Source: Bifidobacterium sp. WK012_4_13 (GTDB lineage: Bacteria > Actinomycetota > Actinomycetes > Actinomycetales > Bifidobacteriaceae). Taken from it: 64,000 bases of DNA. The stretch covers positions 434,001 through 498,000 of the forward strand of contig NZ_CP129683.1 of the NCBI RefSeq assembly GCF_041080835.1, written 5' to 3'. Made by a program: the position numbers and the translations under genes. The notes beneath the pieces are model-generated. The model was not told where the DNA came from, ran no database searches, and saw nothing but the letters and a program-made list of their open reading frames with translations. Below are positions 27,063 through 36,355 of the stretch, piece by piece. Positions within the stretch are counted from its first letter, which is position 1, and every line of letters starts with the position of its first letter.

Positions 27063-27971
27063 CTAGTCCTCTGCCTTCGTCTCATCGAATGCATCGACGT
27101 CATTCGAGTGGGCATGGCTGGTCTCCCCCGCCATGACCATCACGCGACCGCCTGCGTGCAGCACCTCAATCGGATGCCTATACAGCCTGCTCAGCACATC
27201 CGTCGTGATGACCTCGTCGGTCTTGCCAACGACGGCACGCCCACTGGCAAGATATACGACCTTGTCAAGCGCATCGATCAGCGGGTTGATATCGTGCGCC
27301 GAAAGTACGATGCTGATCCCCTGCACATTGCGAATCTGATTGAGCAGACTTACGATATCGTCGGCATTCGCAGGGTCAAGGTTGGCGAGGGGCTCATCGA
27401 GAAGGATGAGTCTGGGGTTCGCGACGAGTGCCGCCGCGATAAGCACGCGCTGCTGCTGGCCGCCGGAGAGACGCCCCACAGGCCGATCCGCGAATTCCCA
27501 GGCGCCAACGCCTTTCATGGCGTGTTCGACCTGATTCCAAAAATGCTGACCGCGTATTCCTATCCCAAAGCGCTGCCCATCGAGGCCAAGCGCAACGAGA
27601 TCCTTGGCCCGAACTGGCATGTCGGGATCCAACTGAACCTTCTGGGGAACATAGCCGACCATACCGGCCTTCGCACGCTTTCTGCCCATGATGGTGACAG
27701 ATCCCGTCGAAGGCTCGACATCGCCAAGTATGGTTCTCAGAAGGGTGGTCTTACCGGCGCCGTTGGATCCGATAAGACCCAGAAACTCGCCTGCCTCGAC
27801 CGTGAGATCGATCCCCTTGAGAATCTCGTTGCCGCCCATCTCCACATGGACGTCACTGACATCCAGCAGAGATCCTCCATTCGAACCCGGCCGCTGGACC
27901 GATGAGGATGCCACAGGATCGTCATCGGCCCCTTCGGCCTTGTCCTTCATGAACATAGATTGAGCCATCAT
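27063..27971 (-). CDS. Metal ABC transporter ATPase
   Basis: ATPase of the metal importer, 302 residues. Walker A GSNGAGKTTLLRTIL (about 78), signature LSGGQQQRVLIAAAL, Walker B LILLDEPLANLDP, switch V-L-S-A-H-D-I-N-P. The start ATG overlaps the binding-protein stop by 4 bp (ATGA), indicating coupled translation. An extra 35 polar residues come before the domain. The C-terminal end is Asp/Glu-rich. Neighbours show it serves the ABC-3 permeases. Confidence 0.92.
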   Translation of the reverse strand: MMAQSMFMKDKAEGADDDPVASSSVQRPGSNGGSLLDVSDVHVEMGGNEILKGIDLTVEAGEFLGLIGSNGAGKTTLLRTILGDVEPSTGSVTIMGRKRAKAGMVGYVPQKVQLDPDMPVRAKDLVALGLDGQRFGIGIRGQHFWNQVEHAMKGVGAWEFADRPVGRLSGGQQQRVLIAAALVANPRLILLDEPLANLDPANADDIVSLLNQIRNVQGISIVLSAHDINPLIDALDKVVYLASGRAVVGKTDEVITTDVLSRLYRHPIEVLHAGGRVMVMAGETSHAHSNDVDAFDETKAED

Positions 27972-28897
27972 AAGCTTTCGGTAGATGTATTCTGCGAAAC
28001 CGCCTTGTCAAGGGCCGTAACCTCAGCCGTCATCCATTGTACATAGTGATACTTCGCCGGCATCGTTTCATATACGGCAACGATGGGAATGTCATACTTC
28101 TTCGCAGCGGCCTTGTACTTTGCAGTCAGGTCAGAGGTGACCTGCTGGTTATATACGAATGCCTGAACCGACTTGTTCGAGAACAGCGCCATCTGTGTGG
28201 CCGAATCCTGCGCGGACGGATCCTGGTCGTTCATGATCGCAGCCTGCAAGGTCCAAGGCGTCTTGATGTCAATGCCAGCGGCATCGAGCAGATAGTTGGC
28301 AACCGGTTCGGTCGCCGCGACGGCAGCCTTCGGATGCTTGTCCTGGAAGGTTGCAAGCGCGTCGGTATAGGATTTCATCGAAGCGTTGAAGCTCGCAAGA
28401 TTCTTCTTGTAATCGCCTGCATGGCTTGGGTCGAGGGATTCGAGCTTCGCGGCGATCTTGGCCGCGACTGCCGGCATCGTCTTCGGCTCGTACCAAAGAT
28501 GCGGATTCTTCGTGTCATCGGCGAGTCCGAGGACTTCCTGTGCATTGATGACGGTGCGATCCGAGCTCGAGTGGGCCTTGAGCATCTTGGTCATCCAGTC
28601 ATCGTATCCCACACCATTCTGCACGACGATCTTCGCCTCCGAGATGAGCTTCACTTCGGATGGGCTCGCCTCAAAGTCGTGGGGATCCGCATTCGGATTG
28701 CTGATGATCGAAGTGACGCTCACGTGTGAGCCTCCGATTGACTTGGCGACATCCCCGTACTCATTCTCCGCGGCGAGGATGTCTATCTTTCCATTCCCGT
28801 CCGTCGCCGAGGATGTTCCGCATCCCACCGTCGCAAGTGCCATGATTCCACTAAGAATTGTTGCCATAACGACTCTGCTGGCGTGTCTGAACTGCAT
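27968..28897 (-). CDS. Metal-binding lipoprotein of ABC importer (TroA/ZnuA family)
   Basis: Cluster A-I extracytoplasmic metal-binding protein, 309 residues. Lipoprotein signal MQFRHASRVVMATILSGIMA ends A-T-V-G-C. Likely metal ligands by family alignment: His in NADPHDFEASPS, His in NPHLWYEP, Glu in ATEPVANYLL and Glu in V-A-V-Y-E-T-M-P. That H-H-E-E set differs from ZnuA (three His plus a His-rich loop, absent here) and from PsaA (Asp last), so Zn versus Mn is not settled. AGGAGA precedes ATG 28897. First gene of a four-gene operon; a Fur-family-like palindrome lies 83 bp upstream. Confidence 0.88.
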   Translation of the reverse strand: MQFRHASRVVMATILSGIMALATVGCGTSSATDGNGKIDILAAENEYGDVAKSIGGSHVSVTSIISNPNADPHDFEASPSEVKLISEAKIVVQNGVGYDDWMTKMLKAHSSSDRTVINAQEVLGLADDTKNPHLWYEPKTMPAVAAKIAAKLESLDPSHAGDYKKNLASFNASMKSYTDALATFQDKHPKAAVAATEPVANYLLDAAGIDIKTPWTLQAAIMNDQDPSAQDSATQMALFSNKSVQAFVYNQQVTSDLTAKYKAAAKKYDIPIVAVYETMPAKYHYVQWMTAEVTALDKAVSQNTSTESL

Positions 28898-28979
28898 GGT
28901 TCTCCTATCTTTCCATTCTTCTGTCACTCTCTGCCATTGCATGGCACTGAGACATGACACTGAGGCATGATCTCTTATT

Positions 28980-28998
28980 GAGAATAATTACTATTGTC
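28980..28998. promoter_or_regulatory. Fur-family-like operator upstream of metal ABC operon
   Basis: A 19-bp palindrome of the form GAnAATAnTnAnTATTnTC (14 of 19 positions agree with its reverse complement). The layout resembles Fur/Zur boxes (GATAATnATwATnATTATC type). Position upstream of the metal operon fits repression by Zur or another Fur-family metal sensor. No regulator gene is in the window. Confidence 0.5.
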
Positions 28999-29310
28999 AC
29001 ATAGAGTCGAGACTAGGACGCCGTGCGTGTTCAGATGGCGCGCGATCGTCTGCACCGTGAATGGAAACGGTCCGAGCAGGACCGACTTCTCAAAAGCGCC
29101 GTCATCGGTCGAATGAATCCCGCGCCCTGGGACGAAGGAGGCCTGACCGTCCGCCGCGGCGCGAAAGATCAGGCCTCCCTCGTCGTGGAGTCGGACGTTC
29201 TAGTGTCGGACGTTCTAGAATCGGACGTTCCAGAACCTGGCGATTGAAAGTCCGCATATGTGAAGAAAGCCGATGCACAGTCAGCAGACGTGGAGTAAAC
29301 AGATGCGAAG
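28999..29310. other. Intergenic region between metal operon promoter and GNAT gene
   Basis: About 310 bp with no supported gene. A 74-codon plus-strand frame at 29023-29247 has no ribosome site and is partly made of the tandem repeat at 29191-29235. Confidence 0.5.
29191..29235. repeat. Three 15-bp tandem repeats
   Basis: Units TCGGACGTTCTAGTG, TCGGACGTTCTAGAA and TCGGACGTTCCAGAA in direct tandem. Role unknown; another 15-bp array of unrelated sequence occurs at 54965-55039. Confidence 0.85.
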
Positions 29311-29820
29311 TCAGCCGATCACCTTGAGATAGAACCGGTCCATCGTGTCATGGCTTGGCTGGGCGAGAGGCTCGTCAAGAAGCTGGAACCCGCTGCGCTC
29401 ATATACGTGCATCGCCGCGACGAGAGCATGATGAGTCTCAAGGTAGAGCATGCGATATCCATCTTCCCGAGCTGCCTTCTCGATGGTCTCGATGAGTCGG
29501 TAGCTCACCGCGTATCCCTGGCCTTCCGGCGTGACATACAGCTTCTGCAGTTCGGCGATATCAGGGGCGAGACCGCTGAAATGCGCATATCCCGCACCTC
29601 CAATCACCCGTTCGTCCTCATCCACGACGACGTAATAGGCACGTCCCAGATCGGCGGAATCCGACTCATAGAAATCATTCAGATCTTCGAGCTGAGGATC
29701 GTAATAGGCGGTGCCGGGAATGTCCAAGCCGAAGCGTGCCAGGCCTTCGCGGACTATCGTCTTCACATACCTGTTATCCGAAGCGGAGATACGCCTTATC
29801 CGCAGCATTTTCCCGTTCAT
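29311..29820 (-). CDS. GNAT-family N-acetyltransferase
   Basis: A 169-residue acetyl-CoA-dependent acyltransferase. The GNAT fold is shown by RIRRISASDNRYVKTIVREG at the start, Y-Y-V-V-V-D-E-D-E-R-V-I-G-G-A-G, then motif A ELQKLYVTPEGQGYAVSYRL (the Q/R-x-x-G-x-G/A pyrophosphate loop is the unusual Q-G-Y-A-V), and YLETHHALVAAMHVYERSGF. The start is uncertain: ATGs at 29832, 29820 and 29808 are in frame; I take 29820 (AGGA 10 nt before). It begins 28 bp after clpX ends, on the same strand. Substrate unknown. Confidence 0.8.
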   Translation of the reverse strand: MNGKMLRIRRISASDNRYVKTIVREGLARFGLDIPGTAYYDPQLEDLNDFYESDSADLGRAYYVVVDEDERVIGGAGYAHFSGLAPDIAELQKLYVTPEGQGYAVSYRLIETIEKAAREDGYRMLYLETHHALVAAMHVYERSGFQLLDEPLAQPSHDTMDRFYLKVIG

Positions 29821-29848
29821 TGAGACATTCATCCTATGTAAGTGGCCA

Positions 29849-31282
29849 TCAAGCCGTTTTTTGCCGAGATTCCCGGCCTTCCAGGGATCGAAGATATTGA
29901 GGCGATGACAGCCCCAAGACGGCATTCGCATCGACGACTACGCCATCGACATCGTCTCTCTCGGGGATTTCGAACATCGTCTGTGCCAAGGTCTTTTCAA
30001 TGATCGATCGCAGACCGCGGGCGCCCACCCCACGTTCCAAGGCCGTCTGGGCAATCTGAACGACGGCGCCCTTGGTGAATTGCAGATCGACGCCATCGGC
30101 AGCGAACAATCGACGATACTGCTTTATCAGGGCATTCGATGGCTGAGTCAGGATGGCCTGCAGATCGTCCTGTGACAGCTCTCGCAGCACGCTGATGACG
30201 GGCAGACGGCCAATGAACTCCGGCAGCAGCCCGAATTCGACCAGGTCGTCGGCGCTCACTGCCTCGAGCAATTCCTGCGAGGAAGCCTCGTGAGTGTGCC
30301 ATGCCGCGCCAAAGCCGCTTTCACGTCCGCCAAGACGCGCGCGGACGACATCGTCGAGGCCAACGAACGCACCCCCGCATATGAACAGGATGCCACGGGT
30401 ATCGATCTGTTCGACATCCTGGTCCCGATGCTTCCTCGTGCCTTCCAATGGCACGCTGGCGATGGTTCCCTCCAGAATCTTGAGAAGGGCCTGCTGCACT
30501 CCCTCGCCGCTGACATCGCGTGTGATCGAGGTATTCTCACCCGATTTTCGTGCTATCTTGTCGATTTCGTCGATATAGATGATGCCATGCTGCGCACGTT
30601 CGACATCCCCATCCGCCGCCTGCAGCAGACGCTGCAGCACCGTCTCGACATCGTCTCCGACGTATCCGGCCTCTGTGAGCGTGGTCGCGTCAGTGATGAC
30701 AAATGGCACGTTCATTGCCTTCGCGAGGGTCTGGGCCAGATATGTTTTGCCGACGCCTGTGGGACCGAGCAGAAGAATGTTTGATTTTGCGACCTCGACA
30801 TCGGCCAAGGATTCCTCCTCGCCTGCAAGGGAAGACGAATCCATCAAAGCCGCTGCAAGCTCGCCCTTTGCATGCTTGGTTCTTGGACTCGAAGCGTGGT
30901 GACGCATGCCCTCAGGCTGACCTTGGATGTCAGAGGAAGCCGCGTCCTCCGACTTATGCCAATGACTGGCCGCAGCCTTCAATTCCATGTTGACGCGCTT
31001 GTAATGATTGTAGACGGCCACGGAAAGCGAACGCTTCGCCTCGTCCTGCCCGATGACATATCTATTCAGAAAGGAGAAGATCTTGCTTGGATATGGCAGT
31101 TGCAATGCATTTGCCTCGGCGTCACGCTCACGCTCATCGGAAATGATGTCCACGCACAGTCGGATGCATTCATCGCATATGGCCGAATTCGGTCCCGTGA
31201 CGAGTTTATGGACCTGCCGCTCGGTCTTGCCACAGAATTCGCAGCGTGGAATATCCTCGTTGTAGCTCACGACGCGTCCCAT
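29849..31282 (-). CDS. clpX: ATP-dependent Clp protease ATP-binding subunit ClpX
   Basis: AAA+ unfoldase that feeds substrates to ClpP. N-terminal zinc domain with Cys14, Cys17, Cys36 and Cys39, Walker [16 protein letters not shown] (about 173), the G-Y-V-G-D-D pore loop, Walker [13 protein letters not shown], the pore R-K-H loop in GTRKHRDQD, and R-G-V-G-A-R-G-L-R (sensor 2). At 477 residues it is longer than E. coli ClpX (424): an Ala/Ser-rich insertion of about 55 residues lies between the zinc domain and Walker A (about 103-160). AGGGAGG sets the start. It follows clpP2 after 420 bp on the same strand. Confidence 0.96.
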   Translation of the reverse strand: MGRVVSYNEDIPRCEFCGKTERQVHKLVTGPNSAICDECIRLCVDIISDERERDAEANALQLPYPSKIFSFLNRYVIGQDEAKRSLSVAVYNHYKRVNMELKAAASHWHKSEDAASSDIQGQPEGMRHHASSPRTKHAKGELAAALMDSSSLAGEEESLADVEVAKSNILLLGPTGVGKTYLAQTLAKAMNVPFVITDATTLTEAGYVGDDVETVLQRLLQAADGDVERAQHGIIYIDEIDKIARKSGENTSITRDVSGEGVQQALLKILEGTIASVPLEGTRKHRDQDVEQIDTRGILFICGGAFVGLDDVVRARLGGRESGFGAAWHTHEASSQELLEAVSADDLVEFGLLPEFIGRLPVISVLRELSQDDLQAILTQPSNALIKQYRRLFAADGVDLQFTKGAVVQIAQTALERGVGARGLRSIIEKTLAQTMFEIPERDDVDGVVVDANAVLGLSSPQYLRSLEGRESRQKTA

Positions 31283-31704
31283 CCATGCCTCCCTTGCAAT
31301 GGCACCATAACGAGCCTAACTATACCTGCGAAGTCTGGCAGCATAATTGACTGCACGCAGTCTTCACCAATGATGTGCCTTTCCCGATTGCGGCACATGG
31401 CTGCATGTTTTTGGCACTCCGCGGTCTGCAGCAGTGTCAAGATGTCGATCGTACCCGCTGAATCAAGCCAAAGCGCAGGCTCGATACTGAGACAAGTGCC
31501 AAAAACTTGCAATCTCGACGCATTGATTGAAACGAGCAAGGCGACGTGTCGGAAAACCCAACACGTCGCCTTCGGCTCCATATGGCGTCGCAGAAGCTGA
31601 ATCACAGGAGGTGAATCACAGCAGCTGCGACACAGCGAGACAGCTGGTCGAACCAGTGAATCGAACCAGCCAGTCTAATTAATCAAGCAAATAAATCAAT
31701 CGAC
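31283..31704. other. Intergenic region between clpP2 and clpX
   Basis: 422 bp. Holds a 12-bp-stem hairpin at 31538-31572 (end of clpP transcript) and an 11-bp inverted repeat TTTTTGGCACT at 31408-31418 with its complement at 31495-31505, 76 bp apart, in what should be the clpX promoter region. Confidence 0.6.
31538..31572 (-). terminator. Hairpin after clpP1-clpP2
   Basis: Perfect 12-bp stem AAGGCGACGTGT with an 11-nt loop, 133 bp past the clpP2 stop; followed on the minus strand by a weak T-containing tract. Confidence 0.65.
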
Positions 31705-32388
31705 TCAATCAGCGGAACGGTTTACCAGAACCGAATCAACGATGCCGTAATCCTTCGCCTGCTCGGCAGTCAGAATCGTATCGACCTCGATGTCCTTGCG
31801 GATCTTCTCGACATCCTGGCCGGTGTGCTTGGCAAGGGTGTTCTCGAGCCATTCGCGCATGCGAAGCATCTCACGCGCATGGATTTCGATCACGGTGGCC
31901 TTGCCGAAGTCCTGCTGCATGGCGGGCTGATGAATCAGCACACGCGCATTGGGCAGGATCAGACGCTTGCCCTTGGCTCCGGCAGCCAGGAGAATCGCCG
32001 CTGCCGATGCCGCCTGACCGAGGCATACCGTCTGCACGTCTGGCTTGATGTATTGCATCGTGTCATAGATGGCAGTCATTGCAGTCATCGATCCACCAGG
32101 AGAATTGATGTAGATCATGACGTCGCGGTTTGGATCCTGGCTCTCGAGAACCAGGAGCTGTGCCATGATGTCGTCAGCGGATGTGTCGTCGACCTGAACG
32201 CCCATGAAGATGATGCGGTCGTCGAACAGTCGGGTGTATGGATCCTGACGCTTGAACCCGTATGGCGTCTTCTCCTCGAACTGCGGCAGGATATAACGAT
32301 TCTGCGGCATGAAGCCTGCGACACCGCGTGCTCCGGCCAGACGCTCTGCGCGTGCCACGAAACGTGCCTCTTCGGATGCCATCGTCAT
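31705..32388 (-). CDS. clpP2: ClpP protease subunit 2
   Basis: Serine protease subunit. Catalytic residues by motif: Ser128 in L-G-Q-A-A-S-A-A-A, His153 in L-I-H-Q-P-A-M, Asp in the later K-D-I-E-V-D segment. In actinobacteria ClpP1 and ClpP2 form a mixed tetradecamer that is active only with an ATPase partner. It has 227 residues, with a longer N-terminal pro-region than clpP1. ATG 32388 overlaps the clpP1 stop by 4 bp and has GAAGGGAG upstream, so the pair is co-translated. Confidence 0.95.
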   Translation of the reverse strand: MTMASEEARFVARAERLAGARGVAGFMPQNRYILPQFEEKTPYGFKRQDPYTRLFDDRIIFMGVQVDDTSADDIMAQLLVLESQDPNRDVMIYINSPGGSMTAMTAIYDTMQYIKPDVQTVCLGQAASAAAILLAAGAKGKRLILPNARVLIHQPAMQQDFGKATVIEIHAREMLRMREWLENTLAKHTGQDVEKIRKDIEVDTILTAEQAKDYGIVDSVLVNRSAD

Positions 32389-33002
32389 GCTCCCTTCTGT
32401 GCGTTCATCGTGCCAGGCGTGGTCACGATCTTGTCGATGAAGCCGTATTCCAAGGCCTGCTCCGCAGTGAACCAGTGGTCGTATTCATTGTCCTTGTAGA
32501 TTTCCTCGATGCTGTGGCCAGTCTGCTCGGCGGTCAGCTGTGAGAGCGTCTTCTTCATGTCCATGATCAGTTCGGCGTTGATGCGGACATCCGTCGTCGT
32601 TCCACCAATGCCACCTGATGGCTGGTGCATCAGCACACGCGCATGCGATGTGATGAAACGCTTGCCTTTGGTGCCGCTCGAAAGCAGGAACTGTCCCATC
32701 GACGCTGCCATGCCGACGGCGACCGTCGCGACATCCGGCTCAATGAGCTGCATCGTGTCATAGATCGCCATGCCTGCCGTGATCGAGCCACCTGGCGAAT
32801 TGATGTACAGCCAGATGTCCTTCGAAGGATCCTCAGCTGCCAGCATCAGCATCTGGGCGCAGATGACATTCGCGTTGTCGTCCTTGACCTCATCACCAAG
32901 CCAGATGATGCGATCCTTCAACAGACGGTTGAAAATTGGATTTGTTGCGGTAGGAACTTCTCCTTCCGCCATAACCGGCGGACTCGCAAGGGTGTTGCTC
33001 AC
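32385..33002 (-). CDS. clpP1: ClpP protease subunit 1
   Basis: Serine protease subunit of the ClpP1P2 complex, 205 residues. Catalytic Ser101 in [10 protein letters not shown] and His126 in L-M-H-Q-P-S-G-G. Starts at GTG 33002, set by TAAGGAG 7 nt upstream. First gene of the clpP1-clpP2 pair. Upstream (33120-33153) is a 10-bp inverted repeat that could be an operator for a Clp regulator such as ClgR, though the sequence does not clearly match a known ClgR box. Confidence 0.95.
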   Translation of the reverse strand: MSNTLASPPVMAEGEVPTATNPIFNRLLKDRIIWLGDEVKDDNANVICAQMLMLAAEDPSKDIWLYINSPGGSITAGMAIYDTMQLIEPDVATVAVGMAASMGQFLLSSGTKGKRFITSHARVLMHQPSGGIGGTTTDVRINAELIMDMKKTLSQLTAEQTGHSIEEIYKDNEYDHWFTAEQALEYGFIDKIVTTPGTMNAQKGA

Positions 33003-33119
33003 CGTATCTCCTTACATTTGATTACGCTTATGAGCCTACAGCCACGAAGGTACGTAGATGTGCGTTTGAGCTATGGGCTATCCCGGTTCCGCTCTCAGAC
33101 CAACCGGATCGCAGCGCGC

Positions 33120-33153
33120 CGCAGCGTGCTGCGATGTCTTGCGGCACGCTGCG
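33120..33153. promoter_or_regulatory. Inverted repeat upstream of clpP1
   Basis: CGCAGCGTGC at 33120-33129 and its exact complement at 33144-33153, 14-nt spacer. Either a regulator site or a leader hairpin. Confidence 0.4.
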
Positions 33154-33244
33154 ACGAATCGTGGCCTGTGAAGGCCCTCGAAGTGGATCACAGTCGAAGG
33201 AACGCTGCTCGCAGAACTGGGCAGGATGCCAAAAAGGCTGCGAA

Positions 33245-33290
33245 AAGGCTCCGAAATCAAGCCTTTCCAATGCACGGATTTCGGAGCCTT
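33245..33290 (-). terminator. Rho-independent terminator of tig
   Basis: Perfect 14-bp stem (AAGGCTCCGAAATC and complement), 18-nt loop, then TTTT on the minus strand, 50 bp past the tig stop. Confidence 0.9.
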
Positions 33291-33339
33291 CAATGCCCGA
33301 TGTCTCAGTCGTCGAGTCGCCGACCGATGGCTTCAGACG

Positions 33340-34752
33340 TCACTCTGCGGATTCTTCGCCGTCCGTCTGCGCATCAGCCTTGCTGGAAACCTGATCGGCT
33401 ACGGCCGCGGCGGCGGAGGCTGCCTCGACGCTTTCGTTCTCTTCCTCCTGGGCTTCGTCACCAAGGAACTTGGTAAGGTCCAGGACCTTGCCGTCGGTAT
33501 CCTTGAATGTGACCGCACGCATGCCTGCGAGCAGACCCTTGGAACGTCCGACTTCCTGAACGGCCGAGCCAAGCTGGCCATTGTTCACGATGGCGTTGAT
33601 GAAGTTGTTGGGATCCATGCCATACTGCTGGGCGATCGACGACAGGAAGTTGGTGACATCCGTCTGCGAAACCTTGACGTCGAGCTGCTCGGCAAGCGCA
33701 TCAAGCACCATCTGGTCGCGCAGTTCCTTCTCTACGGCCTCGTCCGCTTCCTTCTTCTGATCATCCGTGGGTTCGGCATCATTTGCCGCATTGCCCTGCG
33801 TCTGAGCGTTCTTCAGACGTTCCTCGATCATGCTGGCCTTCACGCCGGAAGGAACGGGAAGCTCAAGTCCATCCTCAAGCTGTGCGATGAACGCGTCGCG
33901 TGCCTCGGTCGCCTGACGGCCCTCGGCATCCGTCTCGCTCTGCTTGCGGACGTCGGCCTTCAGCTCCTCGAGCGTATCGAATTCAGATGCCTCCTGAGCG
34001 AAGTCATCATCGATTTCAGGCAGTTCCTCGGCCTTGACCGAGTTGACCTTGACGCTGACCTGAGCCTTCTCGCCCTGATGTTCGCCAGCTTCGAGAGTAC
34101 CTTCGAAGGTGGTCTCCTCGCCTGCGGAAAGGCCATCCAATGCCTCATCCAAGCCGTCAAGCATCGTGGCGGAACCGAGTTCGTAGCTCACGCCTTCCTG
34201 CGAGTCAACGGACTTGCCGTCGATCTTCGCGTCGAGGTCGATGTTGGCATAATCGCCCTTCTTGGCTGGACGATCGACTCCGACAAGAGTGCCGAAACGC
34301 TGACGAAGCGCCTCGATGCGCTTGTCGACGTCTTCGTCGCTGACCTCTGGCTTCTGCACCTCGATGGACATGCCCTCGACAGCGGGAAGTTCGAACTTGG
34401 GACGAACCTCGACCTCCGCCGTGAACTTAAGCTTCGTGTCGTCGGTGGAAGACTGAGGAACTTCCTTGACATCGAGCTTTGGCTGATCCATCGGATGGAT
34501 CTTCTTCTCGTTCAATGCCTTTGAATACAGCTCGGGAACGCCATTGTTGACAGCCTCACCTGCAACGGATGCGAACCCGACACGCTGGTCGATGATCTTC
34601 CCTGGCACATGTCCCTTGCGGAATCCAGGAATGTTGACCTGCTTGCCGATCTCCTTGCGAGCGGCATCCAGATATGGATCCAGCTCCTCTGCCTCAACGG
34701 TGACGGTGAGCCTTACCTTGGTCGGCTCGAGGTTCCTGACACTGATTTTCAC
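33340..34752 (-). CDS. tig: Trigger factor
   Basis: Ribosome-bound chaperone and prolyl isomerase that meets nascent chains. N-terminal ribosome-binding domain carries the signature P-G-F-R-K-G-H-V-P (canonical G-F-R-x-G-x-x-P), then the FKBP-like domain (KKGDYANIDLDAKIDGK) and the C-terminal chaperone arms (DVTNFLSSIAQQYGMDPNNF). An acidic tail ends the 470-residue protein. GTG 34752 is the start (protein M-K-I-S-V-R-N-L) because GGAG lies 7 nt upstream; the longer frame by four codons has none. It is followed by its own terminator, then clpP1P2, a common actinobacterial order. Confidence 0.95.
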   Translation of the reverse strand: MKISVRNLEPTKVRLTVTVEAEELDPYLDAARKEIGKQVNIPGFRKGHVPGKIIDQRVGFASVAGEAVNNGVPELYSKALNEKKIHPMDQPKLDVKEVPQSSTDDTKLKFTAEVEVRPKFELPAVEGMSIEVQKPEVSDEDVDKRIEALRQRFGTLVGVDRPAKKGDYANIDLDAKIDGKSVDSQEGVSYELGSATMLDGLDEALDGLSAGEETTFEGTLEAGEHQGEKAQVSVKVNSVKAEELPEIDDDFAQEASEFDTLEELKADVRKQSETDAEGRQATEARDAFIAQLEDGLELPVPSGVKASMIEERLKNAQTQGNAANDAEPTDDQKKEADEAVEKELRDQMVLDALAEQLDVKVSQTDVTNFLSSIAQQYGMDPNNFINAIVNNGQLGSAVQEVGRSKGLLAGMRAVTFKDTDGKVLDLTKFLGDEAQEEENESVEAASAAAAVADQVSSKADAQTDGEESAE

Positions 34753-34798
34753 GCTGCGCTCCAATTCATACGTACATTATTATGCCCGTAGGCAACCG

Positions 34799-36091
34799 TT
34801 ACATGATAGCTCGACTTACGGACTCGTCAACCAATTCGATCTGCCAGCTACGCGCACCCTGCCTTGCGAGGAACTCGGCGACATCACGGCGTTCGGGCTC
34901 ATCGGTCCAGCATAGATTTCTGAGGTACTGGGGCTTGAGAATCACATCTATCGGAGTCTGCGTATCCTGCGAGATCTGTGCGATCACGGCCTTTGCAGCC
35001 ATGAGCCTGGAATAGCGCCGCGGATGCTTCTCTCGCCAGAACTTCATCGAGTGCGGTGCATTGTTCTCTTCGGACAACGCCGAAGATACAGGTGGGACCG
35101 GAAGATCCGATGGCGGCAGTTCCAGCGTCTTCTGAATGATGTCCTTCCAGTGAGCGGGCTTTATGCTGCGCTGAATCGGAGCATAGCGCTCGAACATCTT
35201 GTCCTGCTCGCCGCCCGTATGCATGCGAACGCGCTGGTTAATCGAACGGATTGCCCTAAATTCCTTGGCGTTATGCGGTTTCTGCCTTGCCGCTTCGATG
35301 ATCGATGCGTCCGACAGCAGCAGCGAGGGTGCGATGTCATAGAGTCTTGCGAGTCTGTCACGTTCGGTCCATAGGGCGCGGACGATTGCAAGCCCCCAAC
35401 GGTCATTGTGCAGGGAGGTTATGTGAGAGACCCTTCTCCACGGCTGAGGGTGCTGCTGGCGCTGCCTTGAACCCTTGTCAAGCAGATATGCGAATTCCTC
35501 CTCTGCCCACTCGCTCTTGCCCTGCCGTTCAAGGTCCTGCCGCATCTCCCGTTCCAGGGGAATGAGCAATTCAACGTCAAGGGCGGCATAGTTGCGCCAA
35601 TCTCTCGGCAACGGGCGGTAAGACCAATCCGCAGCGGAATGTTCCTTGGCGAGAGTCAGGTCGAGATAGTGCTCGGTGACTGCGGCGAGCCCGAAATGAT
35701 GCAGACCAAGCATTCTCGCGGCCATTTCCGAATCAAACAGCGCCTTCGGCTCCATGCCAAGTTCAGTGAATCCAGGCAGATCCTGCAGCGAGTCATGGAT
35801 TATCCATGTCGCATCGCCTATTGCATCGTTGAAATCGGACCAGAAATCATCTTCTCTGGCAAGCGCGATCGGATCGACGAGGGCGATCCCGGATCCCTCG
35901 CGCTTGAACTGGACGAGCCAATCCTCATGACCGTAGCGAAAACCCGAAGCGCGCTCGGCATCGGCAGCGAGTGAACCGGTGCCCTGAGCGAAGCGTTCGC
36001 ACATTCGTTCAAATGCATCGTGTGTGAAGATAACATCCGGTACGCCTGCACGCGGCTCAGACAATAAGCTTGGCATCTGCTCGCTCGACAC
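34799..36091 (-). CDS. rnd: Ribonuclease D (DEDD exonuclease plus HRDC)
   Basis: 3' to 5' exoribonuclease acting in tRNA and stable RNA maturation. Exonuclease motifs: Exo I L-A-A-D-A-E-R-A, Exo II W-I-I-H-D-S-L-Q-D-L, Exo III R-N-Y-A-A-L-D-V-E with the Tyr of the DEDDy class. An HRDC domain follows (W-T-E-R-D-R-L-A-R-L-Y-D), then a long helical C-terminal part. 430 residues. In other actinobacteria the gene sits beside a DUF3000 gene, as here (264 bp upstream, same strand). It ends 46 bp before tig. Confidence 0.92.
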   Translation of the reverse strand: MSSEQMPSLLSEPRAGVPDVIFTHDAFERMCERFAQGTGSLAADAERASGFRYGHEDWLVQFKREGSGIALVDPIALAREDDFWSDFNDAIGDATWIIHDSLQDLPGFTELGMEPKALFDSEMAARMLGLHHFGLAAVTEHYLDLTLAKEHSAADWSYRPLPRDWRNYAALDVELLIPLEREMRQDLERQGKSEWAEEEFAYLLDKGSRQRQQHPQPWRRVSHITSLHNDRWGLAIVRALWTERDRLARLYDIAPSLLLSDASIIEAARQKPHNAKEFRAIRSINQRVRMHTGGEQDKMFERYAPIQRSIKPAHWKDIIQKTLELPPSDLPVPPVSSALSEENNAPHSMKFWREKHPRRYSRLMAAKAVIAQISQDTQTPIDVILKPQYLRNLCWTDEPERRDVAEFLARQGARSWQIELVDESVSRAIM

Positions 36092-36355
36092 TTGTATTCC
36101 ACTCCCGTTCGGTAATCCCTACCATGGTCATATGGTCAGCTCAATACTATCGAAATACTAGCGAATGCACAGAACCAGCGAATCCGCATCACGCAGAGAC
36201 CGGTTTACTACGATGCCATGAATCCATCTCAAAACGTCAGAAGGCATTGAGCGGACGAAGTCTCCTCGGGGCGTCAGTGAGCCGCAGAGTCCTCATATGT
36301 CATTCGACGCACCTGTTCGGTGCAGCTGGATGCCGTCAGTTCCGTTTCGCAAGGC

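Larger units (their letters stand above)
33003..33339. other. clpP1 promoter region and tig terminator
   Basis: 337 bp between tig and clpP1 holding the tig terminator (33245-33290), an inverted repeat (33120-33153) and the clpP1 ribosome site. No gene is seen. Confidence 0.7.

Noticed and set aside
29023..29247. 74-codon plus-strand ORF before the metal operon
   Set aside because: No ribosome site; its end is translated tandem repeat and it matches no family I recognise.
33226..34524. 432-codon plus-strand open frame opposite tig
   Set aside because: Antisense shadow of trigger factor; composition follows the codon bias of the opposite strand.
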